NCBI GenBank assembly: GCA_028023455.1
Contig: JAQFVV010012446.1
Span: forward strand, 2,354,001 to 2,418,000
Origin: Epiperipatus broadwayi
Lineage: Eukaryota > Onychophora > Udeonychophora > Euonychophora > Peripatidae
Direction of reading: 5' to 3'
Length of the DNA stretch: 64,000 nucleotides
The notes under the pieces are model-generated. The model was given only the letters and a program-made list of their open reading frames with translations. It made no database searches and was not told where the DNA came from. Positions 58,179-64,000 of the stretch are shown here, piece by piece (within the stretch, counting starts at the first letter, position 1; each line of letters begins with the position of its first letter). A program made the position numbers and the translations under genes.

Positions 58179-58545
58179 TTAATAACAATCCTGGCCAAAG
58201 TTGATTATGGTTATAAAAAAGCTGGACTGGGTCCAGATCTGTATAACTATGCAGGTGGATTAGCTTGGACTGAAAACATTATTGTGTTTTTATTTTGGGC
58301 TCATTGATTTATAGTTGATTATATAGTTAGAAGATAGAGCTGGATATATGCATTAGATCCAAAGGTCTAGGTGCATGGCTCTCAGATCCAAAACTTCACA
58401 TTGATGGCAATCATAAGCTAGAAACTAGTCTAGGAATATTGCATGAGCAAGCACTAGACAGAAATTTTAATACACAAACTTTCTAGTATCTGTTGATTAC
58501 TATGGCCTGCACTAGATAGTACAATCATAGGGAGAGGGTTACTAC
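58179..58545. mobile_element. Fold-back family A, spacer plus right half
   Basis: The spacer in complement sense (CATTATTGTGTTTTTATTTT, GTCCAGATCTGTATAACTAT) is followed by TCCAAAGGTCTAGGTGCATG, the core (GCTAGAAACTAGTCTAGGAA) and right arm (GTTGATTACTATGGCCTGCA, ATAGGGAGAGGGTTACTAC). Confidence 0.6.
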
Positions 58546-58664
58546 TAAGTTTGTGTATAATTAATTTAGTCATCACACTTGTATCGTTGTAATAAAATAA
58601 ACCAACATTACAATAAAATACACCATCTTCTAATTTGTTAAATATAGCAGCATATTGGAGTCCT

Positions 58665-58940
58665 GTTGCCCTTCAGCAACTTCACAGCTAAAACAATTCG
58701 GATATTTTAAATTGACTCACACACTCAATTTCGTAACCATCCATTTTCAAGTTGCTAAAGATTTTTCTTGCATCACTGGCAAAAGACTTGAGTTTTTGAA
58801 CATTAATAACTAAATCAAAGTCTTTTATAGTTTGCATTAAGAACGTTTTGTAGATCATTTTTTAAATTGGCAAAAATTGTATAATCATCAATATATTGTG
58901 ATCTTGGAGGTCAAAAAGATGGAAGTTCTTGCCTTTTGCT
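58665..58940 (-). pseudogene. LINE reverse transcriptase fragment
   Basis: The minus strand, with a few frame changes, reads YIDDYTIFANLKNDLQNVLN, then FDLVINVQKLKSFASDARK and NLKMDGYEIECVSQFK. This is the RT active-site box (YADD usual, YIDD here) followed by the 'L.IN..K.K' and 'DG..IE.V..FKYLG' blocks. The piece covers only RT motifs around the catalytic loop. Its clade cannot be fixed from this. A family A fold-back begins at 58946. Confidence 0.65.
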
Positions 58941-58945
58941 TTTAA

Positions 58946-59472
58946 AACATCACATGATCACCATTTCACATGCGTTCCACATGCTGTTACTACGAGTACT
59001 AAACTCTCCATACAATAGTGCCACCAAGTGCAAGCCTTTGTAATCAATAAATGCAGGTAGGTTTGTGCATGAAATTCATATCTAGTGCCTAATCATTTAA
59101 TATCACCAGACTAGTTTTTTGCTTGTGGCTTTTATCAGTGAGGAGCCTTGTATTTGAAAGCACTGCACCTAGATCTTAGGATCTAATGCAACCCTCCAGC
59201 AGTCACCTTTTACCAATTTAGTTAATTATAAATCCAGGATCCCAAGACGAACACATCATAATGGTTTCCAACTCAAGCTCATTTGCTTGTATAACCATAT
59301 AGCTGAACTCAGTTCAACATCTATACATTGTGGTGTCTGGTTTTTCAAAAACCACAGTCACCATTATCCTATGGGCAGAACCATCAAAACATCACATGAT
59401 CACCATTTCATATGTTTACAGATACTGTTAATAAGAGTACCAAACTCTCCATACAGTAATGCCACCAAGTGA
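58946..59472. mobile_element. Fold-back family A, long copy cut by another insertion
   Basis: Left terminus AACATCACATGATCACCATT, arm AAACTCTCCATACAATAGTG, core in complement sense (CAGTGAGGAGCCTTGTATTT), spacer (CATAATGGTTTCCAACTCAA), then a second terminus AACATCACATGATCACCATT (59388) and second arm start CAAACTCTCCATACAGTAAT. It stops at 59472 inside GCCACCAAGTG, where the TIR element at 59473-60085 begins. Confidence 0.7.
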
Positions 59473-60085
59473 GTTTTGAAGTAAACCAAGATGGCAGCCT
59501 TTTTTTTTAGGGTAAATGTACAGTTTCATGGGCTTATAATGTACTAAGATGGGTTTGTTGTTAAATTAAAACAAAATGAATAAATTGATTGTTAAATTTT
59601 AAAAAAGGAATAAATTCCAATCAATTTCAATAAGAAGCTTAATTTCAACTTTTTTTTACTTATAACATGGGAAGTGACGAAACACTCTTAACATTGTTGT
59701 ACTTTGACTCAATTCAGCAAGTTTCTTTTTGTCAGCAGTTTTTCTGGTAAATTGTAATAATGATAAAAATTTGAAACCTTCATGTCACAGAACATGATGC
59801 CGTGAACTATTTTCAAAAATATAGGTTCCTGACAACATGAATAAAGTGCAGATGTTGTATTTATATATTTTTTTTCTAAGTTAATCCAAAAAGAAAATAA
59901 ACTGTACATACTGTAATTAATTTTTCCACAATGATTTTTAAAATAAAAAAATAACAGTAATAAAAAAAAATTAAATATGAAATATGAAGTTTCTTAGTAG
60001 ACATTTTGAAAAAAACATTTTTTGAGGACTCCAAAATTGTAGAGTTATTAAAAATACATGCTGCCATCTTGGTTTCCTTGAAAAC
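59473..60085. mobile_element. 613-bp element with ~25-bp terminal inverted repeats
   Basis: The left end GTTTTGAAGTAAACCAAGAT GGCAG and right end CTGCCATCTTGGTTTCCTTG AAAAC are complementary with two mismatches. The interior is AT-rich without transposase. I see no clear target duplication. A DNA-transposon MITE of unknown superfamily is likely. It interrupts a family A fold-back, so it is younger than that copy. Confidence 0.65.
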
Positions 60086-60432
60086 ACCTCACAAGCATAA
60101 TTTTTTTAAATAAGTCATCTAAAATTATTTTCATTTCTTTCTTTCTTCCAGACAGTGTCTTACATCCATAAAAAAAAGTATTGTGAATTCTTGCTTTTTT
60201 GTTGCTATTAACTGCATAACTATTTTTAGTAGAATGTTTTTTTTATTCATCTCACTGTAATGTGTGCCACCTTCAAAATTTATTAATATTCTAAGGTAAT
60301 TTGTCTAGCTTAACTATCTTATTTTTCTGCTAACATTCCGAGTTTCTTTATTCTCATTAGATTTAAGCTTTCAACTTTCACTTTAATATTAAACCATTAT
60401 TATTGATCAGAATATAATACCTTTTACCTCAT
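60086..60432. other. AT-rich interval, nothing recognised
   Basis: No supported feature. Confidence 0.35.
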
Positions 60433-60715
60433 TCATCTTGTTACCTGCCCTTTACTCATAACCCAATTTAATACTATTTTGGCTATTCTTTTACTATTCA
60501 TAAACTGCAATCTATCAAACATTTTCATTTTACTTTTTGCATCTCTCAAATGAAAACGTGACCATCCCATTTCTCCTTGAATTGTCTCCCTTGTTGTCCA
60601 TACATCTGCATCCAATGCATGTCTTCCTACTTCCCTTTGAACTTTTTTTAAGTAATTTAATTTTAATTTTTCTAAGTAATTTAACATAAACGTCTCCATA
60701 CAATAGTGCCACCTA
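60433..60715 (-). pseudogene. LINE fragment (family L1x)
   Basis: The minus-strand frame gives KKVQREVGRHALDADVWTTR, ETIQGEMGWSRFHLRDAKSK and IAKIVLNWVMSKG, the post-RT block also seen at 32160-32360 and 14460-14700. The N-terminal codons of the 96-codon frame come from the adjoining family A repeat (60690-60723), so the frame is a chimaera of two repeats. Confidence 0.75.
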
Positions 60716-60795
60716 GACGGCACTACTGTATAGAGAGTTTGTCACTGTTTTAACAGTTTATGCAAGCATAGGAAATGGTGATCATGTGATGTCTA
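60690..60795. mobile_element. Fold-back family A, mini palindrome
   Basis: CGTCTCCATACAATAGTGCC and GGCACTACTGTATAGAGAGT meet across ACCTAGAC, followed by the terminus ATGGTGATCATGTGATGTCT. The core is deleted. Confidence 0.65.
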
Positions 60796-60814
60796 CTTAA
60801 CTTTAATCCAAAAT

Positions 60815-60965
60815 GCAAGGCTTAGTGCAATGGTATGGTATCGAATTTAAGAGTTAAAGGGCTCTGAACCAGAAGTTGCTTCTACAATTTCCGGAGCTCA
60901 AATGTATATGATTTCCCAAGCGATAAACCACCCGATTATTTTATTTTATTTGGAAAGTCTGCAAA
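60815..60965 (+). mobile_element. tRNA-derived SINE, decayed (family T3)
   Basis: AGGCTTAGTGCAATGGTATG as a degenerate A box, a lost B box, and tail CCCAAGCGATAAACCACCCG ATTATTTTATTTT that matches 12240-12285. Confidence 0.45.
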
Positions 60966-62528
60966 ATAAACATATTTAATCCACTGGACACAAATTTAAG
61001 TATATATAATAAAATTATTTAATTAAAAATAACTGTTATAAACAAAAAAAAGTAGTTTCAATTTAACTATTGTTTATTACTTTATATATTTTAATTATTT
61101 ACTGCGAATTCTTTCAGTTCCCCATAGCGATAACGTAATTTAATTCAAAGATAAGATGATTTTATTTCTATAAATAAATGTTCTACTTTCTCAACATTAT
61201 CAATTCCCTAATTACCTCGCTTATTAAAGATAATATATAAAACAAATTCTATTTAATTAGAGATTATATATGTGTACTTAATCAATAATTACAAACAGTT
61301 AAAAAAATTCTAGTCAAATAATTTACGTTGTTTATTTGGAAAGCATTTTGTTTATTTATTATACAACACTTATATTAATGATAAAAAAAAGATAAAGATC
61401 AACAAAACAAAACAAAAAAGTAAGCATAATGCATAAAAAATTCTTCACATAAACAATAATATAAAACAAACTCAATTTTAAAAAAGATATTCAAATTAAA
61501 TTACGTACCCCCCCCCGCCATAAATTACCTGCGTAAGGATAAAAAAAATCTTGTTTCCATGATATACGCAATGAAAAATGAAAAAAATAAAGATAAGACT
61601 AATTAATTACAAAAAACACACACCCATATTAAAAGATAAAATTTGGAAATAAACCTATTATGTAGATTAGGATTATAAATTGATCTAGTTTTATTTTTAG
61701 ATAATTTTATTGTTGTTAATATTTTTAAATCATTTGTCTTTTCTTCTTCTTATTATTATTATTAGTCTTGCTATGACATATTATTCCGGTATGACGTATT
61801 ACCCTGGTACTGTTCCTATCTGGTAATAATTATTCAAAGTTTTCGTTTATGACGTCATGACATCCAAAAATCCTGGCATGACTAATCCATGTCAAATAAA
61901 CTGACTCTTTCCGTTTTGGAAAATATTAAATGATTCAGGCAGCCACACTGACTCCCCCCAGCCTCCACAATATAATATATCTCTTGCAGCATTATTCTTA
62001 AGTAATACAGTTCTGTATTGAAAAATACATTTACAGCTAAAATTTTATGTATTTGTGGGTTTTTTTTTTTTTGCTAAAACTTTATATATGTTTTTTAATA
62101 TATATATAAGATTGAACTTACAATTCACCATTTTTAGATAAAGCTAAAACTTTATTTTGTTGTTCGTTTTTTTCTTCTTAGATTTTAAAAAAACAACAAA
62201 GCTAAACATTATGTTACAGATCACCATTTAAAAAATGTTTCGGGGTTCTTTTTCATGTCATTGGGAATAAGATGTGCCTTTGCCCCCTTTAAATTTGAAG
62301 TTTGGTATCACATGTGCTGAGTGTGTATATGGCACAAAGTGCTGTATTATATGGGGAAATAGGAGAATGTTTTTGACCACACAAAGTGCCATATTAAAAA
62401 CTCACAACAACCTGTTTTTATTTTGTATCAAAATGTGCTTATTCCTTTTTCCATAATAAATATATCTCCATATTTTTTTTTTTAGATTTGAAGTTTGGTA
62501 TTACACATGGTATGATGAATGACTCCAG
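60966..62528. other. AT-rich interval; isolated CRE-like site
   Basis: Holds poly-C at 61507-61517 and A/T runs. A perfect palindromic TGACGTCA lies at 61850-61857 inside a slightly GC-richer patch, but no promoter or gene is seen near it. A 60-codon frame at 62274-62456 shows no domain. GACATATTATTC near 61785 recurs at 62530. Confidence 0.35.
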
Positions 62529-62669
62529 TGACATATTATTCTAAGTTCGTGATATGTTTAAAGTAACACTTCCATGGGAGTTGCAAACAAATTTTATAGA
62601 TTAAGTTTATCAGAACATCTCTTAGAGGCGTTATTTTAAACATATCACAAACTTGGAATAATACGTCAC
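62529..62669. repeat. Inverted repeat, ~40-bp arms
   Basis: GTGACATATTATTCTAAGTT CGTGATATGTTTAAA on the left pairs with TTTAAACATATCACAAACTT GGAATAATACGTCAC on the right across about 65 bp. It is a small MITE-like structure, unclassified. Confidence 0.6.
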
Positions 62670-62719
62670 CCAAATATATCATAACAGGAATAATACCAAA
62701 GTACCTTATTATTTTTAAT

Positions 62720-64000
62720 TGCTATTTAACAAATGGTATTTTCCCTAATTTACTTAAACTTGTTAAAGTTGTATCTATTTCTAAAAAAGAAATTAATAAT
62801 TGAGTGATTTTAGACTTATTTCAGTTCTATACACTGTTGCATGAATATTTGAAAGATGCTTACATAATATTATTTTTAATGTCAACAAGACTTTGACATC
62901 AAAGCAACATGGCTTTTTACCTAATAGGTCCACTGAAACAAATCTGCTATTTTAGATCACAATTCCAATTCCTTTGAAGATCAATCTAAATTAGATGTTA
63001 TTTATTTTGATACGTCCAAAGCTTTTGATAAAGTTAATCATAAAATTCTTAGCAGATTGGATTTTTTGAAAAGATTAAATGATGGTCTTGTGTAAAGTTT
63101 AGCAATAAAATATCATCACCATATTGTTACTTCAAGATGCCTCAAGATATTATTCTTGCACCATTATTTTTTAATGTATATGTTGATGACCCAAAAATTA
63201 TAGTCAATTCTTACATACCTTCTATGTTATGCAAATAATTGCAAAAGTTTCAGGCATATCTGTTCTATTAGTGATATGGGTTTTTTTTACTTCAAAGAGA
63301 TATAGATAATTTCTTAAAATGGAGTGAAAATAATCATATAAACATAAATATAGATTCATATAAACATAAATATGGATTAAGTGCTCTATTATCTCTTATT
63401 CTAGGAAATCTGAAATCTTAAGGTTTTATTACTGTATCTATGGCTCCAAAATCATAACAAATGATCATCAAAGAGATCTAGGAATAATATTTTCCAATAA
63501 TGGTTTTTTTCCACCATCACATTAAATTTATGGTGAACAAAACTCTCAAAGTTACAGGAGTTAAATATTTAATAAATGTACAAAAAGTCAAACGTTTATA
63601 TCTTTGATAGTCTCCATCTTGGAGTATGGATCAATTACATGTAATCCTCATTCAAGACAGATATACAAAAATTCAATTGTTTTTGACAAATTTTTTTAAT
63701 TAAATAATCTAAATAATGATCAGTGTATGCTGAGACAAGAAACAAAAGATCTTAAATGCTTGCATAAAATTATTTCCCAGAATATTACTGTATCTAATTT
63801 GCTCTTTAAGTTAAGTATCGTAATAGAGCACAATAAGAAATCATACCCACAATATTTTGAATTTAAAATTTGTAAGTCTAATCCCTTTACTTCATTTACC
63901 CAGAACTTATAAAGTACTAAGCCTGATGATATTTAATTTTGATATTTCTAACTTCACCAACGAGCATTCGAAGCGCAGTGTAATTACCAATGAAGACTTT
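62720..64000 (+). pseudogene. CR1/Jockey-like LINE reverse transcriptase, decayed, runs off the edge
   Basis: In order across frames: NGIFPNLLKLVKVVSISKKE (pre-RT, 62730), ISVLYTVA, LTSKQHGFLPNRSTETNLL (62895), LDVIYFDTSKAFDKVNHKIL (62993), then a 'GSILAPLFFNVYVDD'-like block near 63150 where the active-site box has become VDD. Later pieces (LEYGSITCNPH near 63615) and the 61-codon frame 63727-63912 (LKCLHKIISQNITVSNLLFK) match the C-terminal part of CR1- and Jockey-group proteins. Frame changes and stops are frequent. Sequence similarity to family L1x is low, so it is a different LINE lineage. Confidence 0.75.

Noticed and set aside
61850-61857. CRE-like TGACGTCA as a regulatory element
   Set aside because: Single palindromic 8-mer with no gene or promoter near it; mentioned only in the interval entry.

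Overview
The window looks like strongly AT-rich nuclear DNA from an animal, most likely an invertebrate. It has no bacterial gene organisation and almost no long open reading frames. It holds animal-type retroelement debris, tRNA-derived SINEs, hAT and mariner remnants, Penelope-like GIY-YIG fragments, and large GATA and ATT microsatellites. I cannot name the species. A SPIN-like hAT MITE (38706-38859) fits a host that took part in the known cross-phylum spread of that element (reported from tetrapods, a triatomine bug and a pond snail), but this does not identify the host.

Host genes: the best candidate is one coding exon on the minus strand (3347-3652). It is a 101-codon open frame with much higher GC than its surroundings, opened by an in-frame TAG that can be a splice acceptor and closed by TAA. 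It has no ATG start and I cannot place it in a family. A 42-residue ORF at 1972-2100 and a 14-codon candidate terminal exon near 27159 are much weaker. No tRNA, rRNA or ncRNA gene and no CRISPR array could be supported.

Layout: 1-4 kb is the least repetitive part and holds the candidate exon(s). 4-8 kb has a mariner fragment, a Penelope-like GIY-YIG fragment next to a 1.4 kb palindrome, and a 1.3 kb fold-back. 8-15 kb is a SINE and fold-back cluster followed by a LINE 3' fragment. 16-18 kb is a short Penelope-like element with long inverted terminal repeats that carry tRNA-like and hammerhead-like motifs. 18-31 kb is dense in SINEs, mariner fragments and palindromes. 31-36 kb has a decayed LINE and its separate 3' end. 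37-45 kb has the ATT array, SPIN, paired palindromes, a hAT MITE with perfect target duplication, and a perfect 170-bp palindrome. 45-50 kb has LINE fragments and fold-backs. 50-52 kb has the GATA array and an exact 157-bp duplication. 54-61 kb is again a dense fold-back/LINE/mariner cluster. 62.7-64 kb is a decayed CR1/Jockey-like reverse transcriptase running off the edge.

The main theme is inverted duplication. At least a dozen palindromes or fold-backs from several sequence families occur in 64 kb, and some families appear both as monomers and as palindromes. Three families share a hammerhead-ribozyme-like core pattern (CTGANGA, short hairpin, GAAA). All reading of function here is from sequence alone. 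Coordinates of decayed repeats are approximate to about 10-30 bases.
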